Shown: piece after piece, positions 9,998 to 18,244 of the stretch
How the letters are laid out: every line of letters starts with the position of its first letter
Position numbering within the stretch: position 1 is the first letter of the stretch
Program-made: the position numbers and the translations under genes
The notes under the pieces: generated by a model
What the model saw: the letters and a program-made list of their open reading frames with translations, nothing else
Database searches by the model: none
Told to the model about the DNA's origin: nothing
NCBI RefSeq assembly: GCF_030818485.1
Contig: NZ_JAUTAJ010000004.1
Span: 2,761,501 to 2,825,500, forward strand
Length of the DNA: 64,000 nt
Source of the DNA: Pseudoroseomonas cervicalis
GTDB taxonomy: Bacteria; Pseudomonadota; Alphaproteobacteria; Acetobacterales; Acetobacteraceae
Direction: 5' to 3'

Positions 9998-11209
9998 ATG
10001 CTCCAGGCCACCATCGCCGCCCCGGATGACGCCATCGATGCCTGCCACGGCCTGCTGGCCCTGGCCGGCGAAGCCGCCTGGCAGGCCCGCATGGCCGAGC
10101 TGGCGGCCCGTGCCCGCCCGCATTCCTGGGCCGGCCGCGCCGCCCAGCAGCGCCACGCCCTGGAATTGCTGCTGGCCCGCCTGGCCGATCCGCGCCAGAC
10201 CCCGAAGCTGAACGCCGCCGAGCGCCGCGTGCTCTCCCTGGCGCGGGAGGCGGTGCAGCTCTCCGACACCCTGCCCGAGGCGCCGCGCGCCCGGCTGCGC
10301 GAGCGGCTGCTGCAGGGGCTGACCGGCGAGGCCACGCTGATCCCGCTCTTCCACCTGCTGCGCGAGGCCAGCCGCCAGCGCGCCCGCGGCTTCACCGTCC
10401 AGTTCACCGGCCTGACCGAGGGCACGCCCTACGATTTGCTGCTGGAGCGCGACGGGGTGCAGGCCGAGCAGGTCTGCCGCAGCGTCTCGGCCGAGGAAGG
10501 CCGCCACCTGCACCGCACCGATTGGTGCGCCCTGGTGGATGGCATCAACCCCGATCTGCAGACCTGGCTGGCCGCGCATCCCGGCCGCTATCTGCTGAAG
10601 ATGACCCTGCCCGAGGGCATCCAGGACCCGGACGGCCTGGCCGGGCTGCAGCGCCAGGTCAGCGCCCTGCTGGCCACCGAGAAGCGCCAGGACGCCACCG
10701 CCGCCGCCGTGCTGAAGCTGGACCCGCTGATGCTGGCCGGCGTGCAGGCCGCCGGCCAGGGCCTGCCGCAGCGGCTGCGCGACCAGTTCGGCCCCGATGC
10801 CCATCTGGCCGTCACCGGCGATCCTTCGGGCGGCAGCGTCTTCGTCATGGCTGCCCGCGCCGGGCGGGAGAACGGCCTGGCCGCCGCCGTGGTGCGGCAT
10901 CTGGGCCAGGCCGCCGAGGAATGCCTCAGCGGCACCCGCCCCGGCATCGTCTCCATCTTCCTCGACGATGTGGAGCGCGCCGAATGGCGCCATCTGCGCG
11001 ACACGCTGGAGCTGGAGGGCGCGGTGCGCCGCTTCTTCACCACCGCCCCGGCCCGCCGCATCACCGCCGCCGCCTGCACCACGCGGCTGGAGATGTTCGG
11101 CGCCGCCCCGCCCCACGCCGCCGAGGAAGGCGAGCTGCGCTACCGCAACCAGGCCCATCCCGCGGCGCGCGACGCCGCCCTGCTGCCGGCCATCACCTCC
11201 TGCAGCTGA
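9998..11209 (+). CDS. Hypothetical protein, 403 residues
   Basis: I do not recognise the family. The protein is cytoplasmic in type (no signal peptide or membrane segment), Ala/Leu/Arg-rich and probably alpha-helical in the first 140 residues. A mixed alpha/beta part follows (FTVQFTGLTEGTPYDLLLERDGV around 135-157; HPGRYLLKMTLPEGIQDP about 195-212). A Cys pair near residue 360 (ITAAACTTRLEMFG) and a C-terminal TSCS end the chain. It is flanked by aroC and a 49-codon gene, with no operon clues. No catalytic motif was found. Codon use matches its neighbours, so it is a real, lineage-type gene. Confidence 0.75.
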   Translation: MLQATIAAPDDAIDACHGLLALAGEAAWQARMAELAARARPHSWAGRAAQQRHALELLLARLADPRQTPKLNAAERRVLSLAREAVQLSDTLPEAPRARLRERLLQGLTGEATLIPLFHLLREASRQRARGFTVQFTGLTEGTPYDLLLERDGVQAEQVCRSVSAEEGRHLHRTDWCALVDGINPDLQTWLAAHPGRYLLKMTLPEGIQDPDGLAGLQRQVSALLATEKRQDATAAAVLKLDPLMLAGVQAAGQGLPQRLRDQFGPDAHLAVTGDPSGGSVFVMAARAGRENGLAAAVVRHLGQAAEECLSGTRPGIVSIFLDDVERAEWRHLRDTLELEGAVRRFFTTAPARRITAAACTTRLEMFGAAPPHAAEEGELRYRNQAHPAARDAALLPAITSCS

Positions 11210-11368
11210 GGCCCCCGCGGCTGAAGCCCGCTAGGACAGCAACGCTGAACAAAACGTTACGGCGACTCTCCCCCGTCCTGGCAAAGTTTCGTCGCGGTGC
11301 TGCCACTTTTCCCTGCATGCTGCGTTGCAGTGAAATCCCGCAATTGCTGCCTCCCAGGAGGTGCCGCG

Positions 11369-11518
11369 ATGTCCGAACGTGAGATGGAAGCCAAGCTGGT
11401 CGAGCTGGACCGGCTGCTGAACGACCCCGAGGTGCGGATGGACCCGCATCGCGTCTGGTCCCTGCTGCAAGAGATCTCCGGCGCCAGCCAGGCCGCCGCA
11501 ACCCAGCGCGCCGCCTGA
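11369..11518 (+). CDS. Small protein, 49 residues
   Basis: A short helical protein (SEREMEAKLVELDRLL, then NDPEVRMDPHRVWSLLQEI). AGGAGGTG at 11356-11363 is a near-perfect ribosome-binding site 5 nt before the ATG, which fixes the start well inside a longer open frame. The upstream 150 bp is AT-richer than its surroundings and probably carries the promoter. It has no recognisable domain; the first helix pattern is coiled-coil-like. It is convergent with tlyA. Confidence 0.65.
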   Translation: MSEREMEAKLVELDRLLNDPEVRMDPHRVWSLLQEISGASQAAATQRAA

Positions 11519-11599
11519 GGGCGGTCACGCCGCCGGCCCTGCGGGCACCACCACCCCGCCCGGCCCGCGCAGGTCCCTGAACGGTGCGGGAGGGTCCCC

Positions 11600-12340
11600 T
11601 CAGCCCTCCCGCCGCGCCGCGATCAGGAATTCGCGGTTGCCCTCGGGGCCCAGGATCGGGCTCGGCTCGATCCCCAGCACCACCCAGCCCGGCAGCGCGG
11701 ACCACCAGGCCCGCACCCGCTCGCACACCTCCTCATGCACCGCCGGGTCGCGCACCACGCCGCCCTTGCCCACCTTCTCCGGCCCGGCCTCGAATTGCGG
11801 CTTGATCAGCGCCACCGCCCAGGCGCCCGGTGCGGCCAGGCCCAGCGCCGCCGGCAGCACGGTCGCCAGCCCGATGAAGCTGGCATCGCACACCACCACC
11901 CCCGGCGGCTCCGGGATCAGCGTGGCATCCAGGCGGCGGGCATTGGTCTTCTCCAGCACCACCACCCGCTCATCGCTGCGCAGCTTCCAGGCCAGCTGGC
12001 CATGGCCGACATCCACCGCATAGACCCTGGTGGCGCCGTGATGCAGCAGCACATCGGTGAAGCCGCCGGTGGAGGCGCCGACATCCACGCCCACCCGGCC
12101 GGCGGGATCCAGGCCGAAAAACTCCAGGGCGTGCGACAGCTTCATGCCGCCACGGCTGACCCAAGGGTGCTCCTGGCCCTTCACCTCCAGCGGCGTGTCC
12201 TCCGCCACCGGCTGGCCGGGCTTGTCGATCCGCTTCGTCTCGGAAAACACCTTGCCCGCCATGATCAGGGCCTGCGCCTTGGCGCGACTCTCCACCAGGC
12301 CGCGCTCCACCAGGGCGAGGTCGGCGCGTTGCTTGGGCAT
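11600..12340 (-). CDS. tlyA: TlyA-family rRNA 2'-O-methyltransferase (S4 + FtsJ)
   Basis: The 246 residues combine an N-terminal S4 RNA-binding domain (1-60: RADLALVERGLVESRAKAQAL) and an FtsJ-like SAM methyltransferase domain with motif VGVDVGASTGGFTDVLL (83-99) and KPQFEAG near residue 180. Characterised TlyA enzymes methylate 2'-O of cytidines in 16S/23S rRNA; some homologues are called haemolysins, which is misleading. It lies downstream of the isoprenoid operon with an AT-rich repeat between. The start ATG at 12340 fits the S4 domain boundary. Confidence 0.88.
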   Translation of the reverse strand: MPKQRADLALVERGLVESRAKAQALIMAGKVFSETKRIDKPGQPVAEDTPLEVKGQEHPWVSRGGMKLSHALEFFGLDPAGRVGVDVGASTGGFTDVLLHHGATRVYAVDVGHGQLAWKLRSDERVVVLEKTNARRLDATLIPEPPGVVVCDASFIGLATVLPAALGLAAPGAWAVALIKPQFEAGPEKVGKGGVVRDPAVHEEVCERVRAWWSALPGWVVLGIEPSPILGPEGNREFLIAARREG

Positions 12341-12369
12341 GGCGTAAGGCTTTCAAAACACAGGAAGAA

Positions 12370-12446
12370 ATCTTCTTTTTCTGAAGAAAAAGAAGCAAAA
12401 AGACCTTTGTCAGTGGGCGTCCCGCCCACGGCCGCAGGCGGGACGC
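12370..12446. repeat. AT-rich palindromic intergenic repeat, copy 1
   Basis: Starts with a palindrome (arms CTTCTTTTTC and GAAAAAGAAG), then CAAAAAGAC, a CTTTG-TCAG stretch, and a GC-rich part with GGCGTCCCGCC. The first 35 bp are identical to the reverse complement of 32246-32280. Such AT-rich blocks stand out sharply in this genome. It sits between the dxs stop and the tlyA start, so on the minus strand it could act as a terminator or mRNA-end structure. Confidence 0.8.
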
Positions 12447-12450
12447 AGGC

Positions 12451-14427
12451 TCAGGCGCGGGCGGGCTGCGTCAGCGCGGCATCGCCCAGGGCGGCGCCGA
12501 CCACCGCCACGATCGCCGCGGCGTCCAGCCCGGCCTCGGCATATTGCCGCTCCGGCTTGTCATGGTCGATATAGCGGTCCGGCAAGGCCATCGGGCGGAA
12601 GCGCAGGCCGTGGTCGAAGGCACCGCGCAGCGCCAGGTGGTGCATCACCAGGGCGCCGAACCCGCCGACCGAACCCTCCTCGATCGTCACCATCACCTCA
12701 TGCTCGCGCGCCAGGCGCTCGACCAGCGCGGTGTCCAGCGGCTTGGCGAAGCGCGCATCGGCGACCGTGCAGGACAGGCCGCGCGCCGCCAGCTCCTCGG
12801 CCGCGCGCAGGCATTCCTGCAGGCGGGCGCCATAGCTCAGCAGCGCGACCTTCGTGCCCTCGCGCAGCACCCGGCCACGGCCGATCTCCAGCACCTCGCC
12901 CCGCGCCGGCACCGGCTGCAGGCCGAACCCCTCGCCGCGCGGGAAGCGGAAAGCGATCGGGCCCTCATCATAGGCCGCCGAGGTGGCGACCATATGCGCC
13001 AGCTCCACCTCATCCGACGGCGCCATCAGCACCATCTGCGGCAGGCAGCCCAGATAGGCGATGTCATAGGCCCCGGCATGCGTCGCCCCATCCGCGCCCA
13101 CCAGCCCGGCGCGGTCCAGCGCGAAGCGCACCGGCAGGTTCTGCAGCGCCACATCATGCATCACCTGGTCATAGGCGCGCTGCAGGAAGGTCGAGTAGAT
13201 GGCGACGAAGGGCTTGATGCCCTCGGTCGCGAGGCCTGCGGCGAAGGTCACCGCATGCTGCTCGGCGATGCCGACATCGAAGGTCCGCTTCGGGAAGCGC
13301 TTCTGGAACGCGTCCAGCCCGGTGCCGGAGGGCATGGCGGCGGTCACCGCCACGATGCGCGGATCCGCCTCCGCCTCGGCGATCAGCGCCTGGGAGAACA
13401 CCTTGGTGTAGGTGGGCGGCCCCGGCGGCGCCTTGGCCTGGGTGCCGGTGACGACATTGAACTTCGCCACCGCGTGGTACTTGTCGGCGCTGGCCTCGGC
13501 CGGGGCATAGCCCTTGCCCTTCTGCGTCACGACATGCAGCAGCACCGGCGCGCCATCCTCGGCATCGCGCAGATTGCGCAGCACCGGCAGCAGATGGTCC
13601 AGGCTGTGCCCGTCGATCGGGCCGACATAGTAGAAGCCCAGCTCCTCGAACAGCGTGCCGCCGGTCAGCAGCCCGCGGGCATATTCATCCGCCCGGCGCG
13701 CGGCGCGCTCCAGCGGCGCCGGGAAGCGGCGCGCCAGCTTCGCCATCATCTCCCGCAGGGACAGGAAGGGGCGGGAGGAGATCAGCCGCGACAGATAGGC
13801 CGACATGGCGCCGACCGGCGGCGCGATCGACATGTCATTGTCGTTCAGCACCACGATCAGCCGGGAGCGCATGGCCCCCGCATTGTTCATCGCCTCATAG
13901 GCCATGCCGGCGCTCATCGCGCCATCGCCGATCACCGCGATCACGTTGCGGTCGTCGCGCGGCTCCCCCGGAATGGCGCGCTTCAGGTCGCGCGCCACCG
14001 CCATGCCGAGCCCGGCCGAGATCGAGGTCGAGGAATGCGCCGCCCCGAACGGGTCGTATTCGCTCTCGGAGCGGCGGGTGAAGCCCGAGAGGCCACCGCC
14101 TTGGCGCAGCGTGCGGATGCGCTCGCGCCGCCCGGTCAGGATCTTGTGCGGATAGGTCTGGTGGCCGACATCCCAGATCAGCCGGTCGCGCGGCGTGTCG
14201 AACACGGCATGGATGGCCACCGTCAGCTCGACCACGCCGAGGCTTGCCCCTAAATGCCCGCCGGTCTGGCTCACCGCATGCACCGTCTCGGCGCGCAGCT
14301 CGGCGGCCAGCTGCTTCAGCTGCTCGGCCGACAGGTTGCGCATGTCGGCGGGGATGCGGACGCGGTCCAGCAGCGGCGTCGCCGGCGGGGCATTGCCCCC
14401 CGCCGGTGCGTTCGGGGTGTTCGCCAT
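12451..14427 (-). CDS. dxs: 1-deoxy-D-xylulose-5-phosphate synthase
   Basis: Thiamine-diphosphate enzyme that condenses pyruvate and glyceraldehyde 3-phosphate, the entry step of the MEP isoprenoid pathway. The 658-residue protein shows the [14 protein letters not shown] segment (56-69), the ThDP motif starting [13 protein letters not shown] (about 160), and the C-terminal transketolase domain with [17 protein letters not shown]. The ATG at 14427 is chosen over a longer frame reaching 14898, because it overlaps the ispA stop by one base (TGATG) and has GGAGG upstream. It is the third gene of xseB-ispA-dxs. Confidence 0.97.
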   Translation of the reverse strand: MANTPNAPAGGNAPPATPLLDRVRIPADMRNLSAEQLKQLAAELRAETVHAVSQTGGHLGASLGVVELTVAIHAVFDTPRDRLIWDVGHQTYPHKILTGRRERIRTLRQGGGLSGFTRRSESEYDPFGAAHSSTSISAGLGMAVARDLKRAIPGEPRDDRNVIAVIGDGAMSAGMAYEAMNNAGAMRSRLIVVLNDNDMSIAPPVGAMSAYLSRLISSRPFLSLREMMAKLARRFPAPLERAARRADEYARGLLTGGTLFEELGFYYVGPIDGHSLDHLLPVLRNLRDAEDGAPVLLHVVTQKGKGYAPAEASADKYHAVAKFNVVTGTQAKAPPGPPTYTKVFSQALIAEAEADPRIVAVTAAMPSGTGLDAFQKRFPKRTFDVGIAEQHAVTFAAGLATEGIKPFVAIYSTFLQRAYDQVMHDVALQNLPVRFALDRAGLVGADGATHAGAYDIAYLGCLPQMVLMAPSDEVELAHMVATSAAYDEGPIAFRFPRGEGFGLQPVPARGEVLEIGRGRVLREGTKVALLSYGARLQECLRAAEELAARGLSCTVADARFAKPLDTALVERLAREHEVMVTIEEGSVGGFGALVMHHLALRGAFDHGLRFRPMALPDRYIDHDKPERQYAEAGLDAAAIVAVVGAALGDAALTQPARA

Positions 14428-15329
14428 CAGGACCTCCGGGCGATGGTGTAGTCGGCCAGCATCCGCAGGAGATCGGCACGCTCCCCGAAACTGTCGAGAT
14501 GCGAACGCGCCTGGGCGGCCAATCGTTCCGCCTGGCTGCGCGCCCGCTCCAGCCCCAGCAGCCCGACCAGCGTCGCCTTGCCCGCCCCGGCATCCTTGCC
14601 GGTGGCCTTGCCGGTCTCCTCGGCGCTGGCCGTCGCATCCAGGATGTCGTCGGCGATCTGGAAGGCCGCGCCCAGCTCCCGCCCATAGGCGCAGAGCGCA
14701 TGCCGCTGCGGCCCCGGCGCCTTGCCCAGCACCGCCCCCGCCTCGGCCGAGAACTCGATCAGCTTGCCGGTCTTCAGCAACTGCAGCCGGCCGATGGCGG
14801 ATTCGGACAGCGCCTCGGCCGCCTCCTCGGCCAGCATGTCCAGCATCTGGCCGCCGCACATGCCGCGCGGCCCGGCGGCGAGCGCCAGGCGCAGGCACAG
14901 CTCGGCCCGCACGGCCGGGTCGGAATGCGTGTCCTCCCCCGCCAGCACGGCGAAGGCATGCGCCTGCAGCGCGTCGCCGGCCAGGATGGCGGTCGCCTCG
15001 CCATAGGCGCGGTGGGTGGTGGGCTTGCCGCGGCGCAGCTCGTCATTGTCCATCGCCGGCAGATCGTCATGCACCAGCGAATAGGCGTGCAGCATCTCGA
15101 TGGCGGCGGCCACCCGCAGCGCCGAGACGCGGGAGACGCCGAACTGCGCCGCCCCCTCCAGCACCAGGAAGCCGCGCAGCCTTTTGCCGCCGCCCAGCAC
15201 GGAATAGCGCATGGCGGCGTAGAGCTTCGCCTCCGGCCCTTCCTCCTGCGGCAGCAGCATGTCCAGCATGTGCTCGATCTCGGACGCGGCCTCGCGCAGC
15301 GCGGCGGGGAGCGGGGTGTCCTCGGCCAT
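14427..15329 (-). CDS. ispA: Farnesyl/geranyl diphosphate synthase
   Basis: Makes farnesyl diphosphate from IPP and DMAPP/GPP in the cytoplasm. The 300 residues have the first aspartate-rich motif DDLPAMDND (88-96), GGGKRLR (47-53), and the second motif DDILD with FQIADD before it (about 223-231). The extra two residues in the first motif are typical of bacterial FPP synthases. It starts 5 nt after the xseB stop and its stop overlaps the dxs start. This trio couples early and middle isoprenoid synthesis. Confidence 0.95.
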   Translation of the reverse strand: MAEDTPLPAALREAASEIEHMLDMLLPQEEGPEAKLYAAMRYSVLGGGKRLRGFLVLEGAAQFGVSRVSALRVAAAIEMLHAYSLVHDDLPAMDNDELRRGKPTTHRAYGEATAILAGDALQAHAFAVLAGEDTHSDPAVRAELCLRLALAAGPRGMCGGQMLDMLAEEAAEALSESAIGRLQLLKTGKLIEFSAEAGAVLGKAPGPQRHALCAYGRELGAAFQIADDILDATASAEETGKATGKDAGAGKATLVGLLGLERARSQAERLAAQARSHLDSFGERADLLRMLADYTIARRS

Positions 15330-15334
15330 GGCGC

Positions 15335-15580
15335 TCAGCCCAGCTCGCGCAGGCCGGTGGCGCTGCCATCCGGCCCGGCGACGATGGCCTGCACCTTCTG
15401 CTCCGCCTCGGCCAGCTTGGCCTCGCAATGGCGGCGCAGCGCCGCGCCGCGCTCGTAATCGGCGATGGCGTCCTCCAGCTTCGCCTGGCCGCCTTCCAGC
15501 TTCTTCACGATCGTGTCGAGCTCGGCCAGGGCGGCCTCGAAGGACAGGGCGGCGACGTCCTGGTGGGGCGTCTCGGGCAT
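15335..15580 (-). CDS. xseB: Exodeoxyribonuclease VII small subunit
   Basis: An 81-residue helical protein with the family signature SFEAALAELDTIVKKLEGGQ (residues 13-32), then AKLEDAIADYERGAALRRHCE. XseB partners XseA to degrade single-stranded DNA. xseA is not in the window. It is the first gene of the xseB-ispA-dxs operon, a very common arrangement across proteobacteria. The tail of about 15 residues after the second helix is variable. Confidence 0.94.
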   Translation of the reverse strand: MPETPHQDVAALSFEAALAELDTIVKKLEGGQAKLEDAIADYERGAALRRHCEAKLAEAEQKVQAIVAGPDGSATGLRELG

Positions 15581-15621
15581 GGGAACTCCGTCAGCAGGGA
15601 ACGGGGCAGGGAAGGCAGGCC

Positions 15622-16551
15622 TCAGGCCCGCATCAGCGCCCGCACATGGCAGGCGGCCGAGGCGGCCAGCGCCTCCAGATCATAGCCGCCTTCGAGCGTC
15701 GAGACGACCCGCCCGCCACAGAGCCGGTCGGCGATGCGGCAGATTTCCGTGGTCAGCCAGCCGAAATCCGCCTCCCGCACCCGCAGCTGCGCCAGCGGGT
15801 CGCGCGCATGCGCGTCGAACCCGGCCGAGATCACCACCAGCCCGGGGCGGAACGCCTCCAGCGCCGGCAGCAGCCGGTCGGCCCAGGCGCGGCGGAAGGC
15901 CTCGCCATCGGCGCCGGGCGGCAGGGTGGCATTGACCACATTGCCCAGCCCCGTCTCGCTCTCCAGCCCCGTGCCCGGATAGCAGGGCGATTGGTGCGAG
16001 GAGAGGAACAGGATCGAGGGATCCTCGGCCACCGCCGCCTGGGTGCCATTGCCGTGATGCACGTCGAAATCCAGCACCGCCACGCGGGCGATGCCATGCG
16101 CCGCCTGGGCATGCCGGGCCGCCACCACCGCATTGGCAAACAGACAAAAGCCCATGGGCGTGGCGGGCTCGGCATGGTGGCCGGGCGGGCGCACGGCGCA
16201 GAAGGCGCGCCGCACCTCGCCCCGGCACACCGCATCCACCGCGGCGATGCCGGCGCCGGCGGCGCGCAGCGCGGCCTCGGCGCTGCCGGCGCTCATCGCC
16301 GTGTCGCCATCCAGGGAGACCAGCTCGCCCTCCGCCGGGCGAACCGAAAGAATGCCCTGGATGTAATGCGCCGGATGGGCGCGCCGCAGCTGCTCCTCGC
16401 TGGCCTCGGGCGCCTGCTCCTGGATCAGGTCGGAGAATTCCTCCGCCTCCAGCGCGGTCAGCACGGCGCGCAGCCGGTCGGGGCATTCGGGGTGCTCGGG
16501 CCCGTTGGAATGGCCGAGGCAGGCGCGGTGCGTGACCAGCAGCACGCTCAA
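15622..16551 (-). CDS. Histone-deacetylase-family hydrolase
   Basis: Zinc-dependent arginase-fold deacetylase of 309 residues. It shows GHSNGPEHPECPDRL near the start, the His pair in RPPGHHAEP (125-126), Zn ligands in DFDVHHGNGT (Asp163, His165) and the third ligand in SAGFDAHARDPL. Bacterial members act on acetylated polyamines or other small amides or proteins; the substrate here is unknown. The predicted start is TTG at 16551, overlapping the stop of the TusA-like gene (TTGA), with GTG at 16545 as an alternative. Probable two-gene operon with that gene. Confidence 0.9.
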   Translation of the reverse strand: MSVLLVTHRACLGHSNGPEHPECPDRLRAVLTALEAEEFSDLIQEQAPEASEEQLRRAHPAHYIQGILSVRPAEGELVSLDGDTAMSAGSAEAALRAAGAGIAAVDAVCRGEVRRAFCAVRPPGHHAEPATPMGFCLFANAVVAARHAQAAHGIARVAVLDFDVHHGNGTQAAVAEDPSILFLSSHQSPCYPGTGLESETGLGNVVNATLPPGADGEAFRRAWADRLLPALEAFRPGLVVISAGFDAHARDPLAQLRVREADFGWLTTEICRIADRLCGGRVVSTLEGGYDLEALAASAACHVRALMRA

Positions 16552-16808
16552 GCGGGCGGCTCCGCCACGGCGTCCTTCGCCTCCTCCCGCTTGCGCAGGG
16601 TGAAGCGGTACAGCCCGGCCGATTCGCTGAAGCCGACCAGGGCATGCCCGGTCTCCCGGCTATAGGCCTGGAAATCCTTGACGCTGGCCGGGTCGGTGGC
16701 CAGCACCACCAGCTTGGCGCCCGGCGGCAGCGACCGCAGCGCCTTGTTGGCCTTCAGCACGGGCAAGGGGCAGGTCAGGCCCTGCACGTCCAGCGTGGTC
16801 TCGCTCAT
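16548..16808 (-). CDS. TusA/SirA-family sulfurtransferase-like protein
   Basis: An 86-residue protein with the family motif CPLP in TTLDVQGLTCPLPVLKANKAL. The Cys carries a persulfide in characterised TusA (tRNA thiolation, molybdenum cofactor and other sulfur relays). The core is VLATDPASVKDFQAYSRETGHAL, and the charged tail RKREEAKDAVAEPPA is extra. Start at 16808 is preferred by similarity to the family; a Met three codons upstream is possible. It overlaps the deacetylase gene by 4 nt. Whether this is true TusA or one of its many paralogues cannot be decided. Confidence 0.85.
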   Translation of the reverse strand: MSETTLDVQGLTCPLPVLKANKALRSLPPGAKLVVLATDPASVKDFQAYSRETGHALVGFSESAGLYRFTLRKREEAKDAVAEPPA

Positions 16809-16860
16809 GGGCGGCATGATGGACGGCGCGGCGGCGGCGGCGCAAGGCCGCCCCCCCTCT

Positions 16861-17193
16861 TCAATCGACGATGAACAGCTTCGCGCCGGTCGCGGTGGAG
16901 GAACGGTGCGCCGCATCGCCGAAATCGGAGACCTGGTAGCTCATGCCCGGGCGCAGGGTGAAGCGGCGGCCATCCTTCAGCTCGGTCTCCAGCACACCCT
17001 CCAGCACGAACAGCACATGGCCGCGGTCGCACCAATGATCGGCCAGATAGCCGGGGGAGTATTCGACCAGCCGCACCCGCAGATCGCCCACGGTGAAGCT
17101 GCGCCACAGCGCCTCGCCAGTCTCGCCGGGGTGGCGCGTCGGCGTGACCTGGGACCAGTCGGTGACGGTGAAGGGAAGGGCCGGGATCTGCAT
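16861..17193 (-). CDS. DHCW-type cupin protein
   Basis: A single-domain cupin of 110 residues. Motif region HWCDRGHVLFVLEGVLETEL carries the DHWCDRGH signature of the DHCW cupin subfamily, followed by the second cupin motif near RPGMSYQVSDFGDAAHRS. The fold binds a metal in many relatives; function is unknown. Start at 17193 (MQIPALPFTV) fits the domain edge; the longer frame is Arg/Gly-rich and looks non-coding. It is divergent from the sugar kinase at 17289 (95 bp between). Confidence 0.83.
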   Translation of the reverse strand: MQIPALPFTVTDWSQVTPTRHPGETGEALWRSFTVGDLRVRLVEYSPGYLADHWCDRGHVLFVLEGVLETELKDGRRFTLRPGMSYQVSDFGDAAHRSSTATGAKLFIVD

Positions 17194-17288
17194 GGGCCAA
17201 GGCTTAGCAGCGCGGCGCCGGATGGCGAAGGCCCCTCCCTTGCCGCCTCCCTTGCCCGGGCGCCGCGGCGCGGGCATCGTCCGCCGCC

Positions 17289-18203
17289 ATGAGCTTGCGC
17301 ATCGGCATCGACCTCGGCGGCACCAAGACGGAGATCGCCGCCCTCGGCCCGGCGGGGGAGGTGCTGTTGCGGCAGCGCGCCGCCACGCCGGGCGATTATG
17401 ACGGCATCATCGCCACCCTGGCCGGGCTGGTGGAGGCGGCGGAGGCCCGGCTCGGCGCCCGCGCCACCCGCCTCGGCATGGGCATCCCCGGCAGCCTCAG
17501 CCCGGCCAGCGGCCTGGTGCGCAACGCCAACACCCAATGCCTGAATGGCCGTGCCCTGGACCGCGACCTGGCGGCGCGGCTCGGCCGGCCGGTGCGGGTC
17601 TCCAACGACGCCAATTGCCTGGCGCTCAGCGAGGCCGCCGATGGCGCCGGGGCGGGGCATGATGTGGTGTTCGCCGTTATCCTCGGCACCGGGGTCGGCG
17701 GCGGGGTGGTGGTGCGCGGCCGGGTGCTGGAGGGACGCAACCGCGTCGCCGGCGAATGGGGCCACACCCCCCTGCCCTGGGCCGCGCCGCAGGAGCATCC
17801 CGGCCCGCGCTGCTGGTGCGGCCAGCAGGGCTGCCTGGAGACGATGCTGTGCGGCCCGGCGCTGGCCGCCGCGTGGAAGGGCGCGGGCGCGCGCGATGCC
17901 GGCGGCATCGAGGCGGCGGCGGCATCCGGCGACAAGGCGGCCCAGGCGGCGCTGGAGCTTCATGCCAGCCGGCTGGCCCGGGCGCTGGCCGCCATGGTGA
18001 ACCTGCTGGACCCGGACGCCATCGTGCTGGGCGGCGGGTTGTCCAATCTCGGCATCCTGTATGAGCGGGTGCCGGCGCTGATGGCGCCCTACATCTTCGG
18101 CGATGTCGCCGGGGTGCGGCTGCTGCGCGCGCAGCATGGCGATTCCTCCGGCGTGTTCGGCGCCGCGCGGCTGTGGGATGGGGAGCCGGAGCCGGCCGGC
18201 TGA
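17289..18203 (+). CDS. ROK-family sugar kinase (fructokinase/NagK type)
   Basis: ATP-dependent hexose kinase of 304 residues. Phosphate-binding GIDLGGTKTEIA (6-17), catalytic Asp107 in SNDAN, the ROK motif GEWGHT (155-160), and Zn ligands His159, Cys175, Cys177 and Cys182 in CWCGQQGCLE are all present. The ILGTGVGGGVVV and IVLGGGLSN phosphate/adenosine motifs are intact. Substrate could be fructose, mannose or N-acetylglucosamine; the sequence alone does not decide. No helix-turn-helix domain, so it is a kinase and not a ROK repressor. Confidence 0.9.
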   Translation: MSLRIGIDLGGTKTEIAALGPAGEVLLRQRAATPGDYDGIIATLAGLVEAAEARLGARATRLGMGIPGSLSPASGLVRNANTQCLNGRALDRDLAARLGRPVRVSNDANCLALSEAADGAGAGHDVVFAVILGTGVGGGVVVRGRVLEGRNRVAGEWGHTPLPWAAPQEHPGPRCWCGQQGCLETMLCGPALAAAWKGAGARDAGGIEAAAASGDKAAQAALELHASRLARALAAMVNLLDPDAIVLGGGLSNLGILYERVPALMAPYIFGDVAGVRLLRAQHGDSSGVFGAARLWDGEPEPAG

Positions 18204-18208
18204 CGCTG

Positions 18209-18223
18209 GAACATGCCGCGAAC
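18209..18223 (+). promoter_or_regulatory. SOS (LexA) box upstream of dinB
   Basis: GAAC at 18209-18212 and GAAC at 18220-18223 are separated by exactly 7 nt. GAAC-N7-GAAC (equal to GTTC-N7-GTTC on the other strand) is the alphaproteobacterial LexA operator. It ends 21 nt before the DNA polymerase IV start, where a LexA box is expected. Confidence 0.75.
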
Positions 18224-18244
18224 ATCGGCTAAACTGAAAAAAGA

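Noticed and set aside
14428..14898. 157-codon N-terminal extension of dxs
   Set aside because: It overlaps ispA out of frame and has no Dxs similarity. The ATG at 14427 fits the family start and the TGATG coupling.
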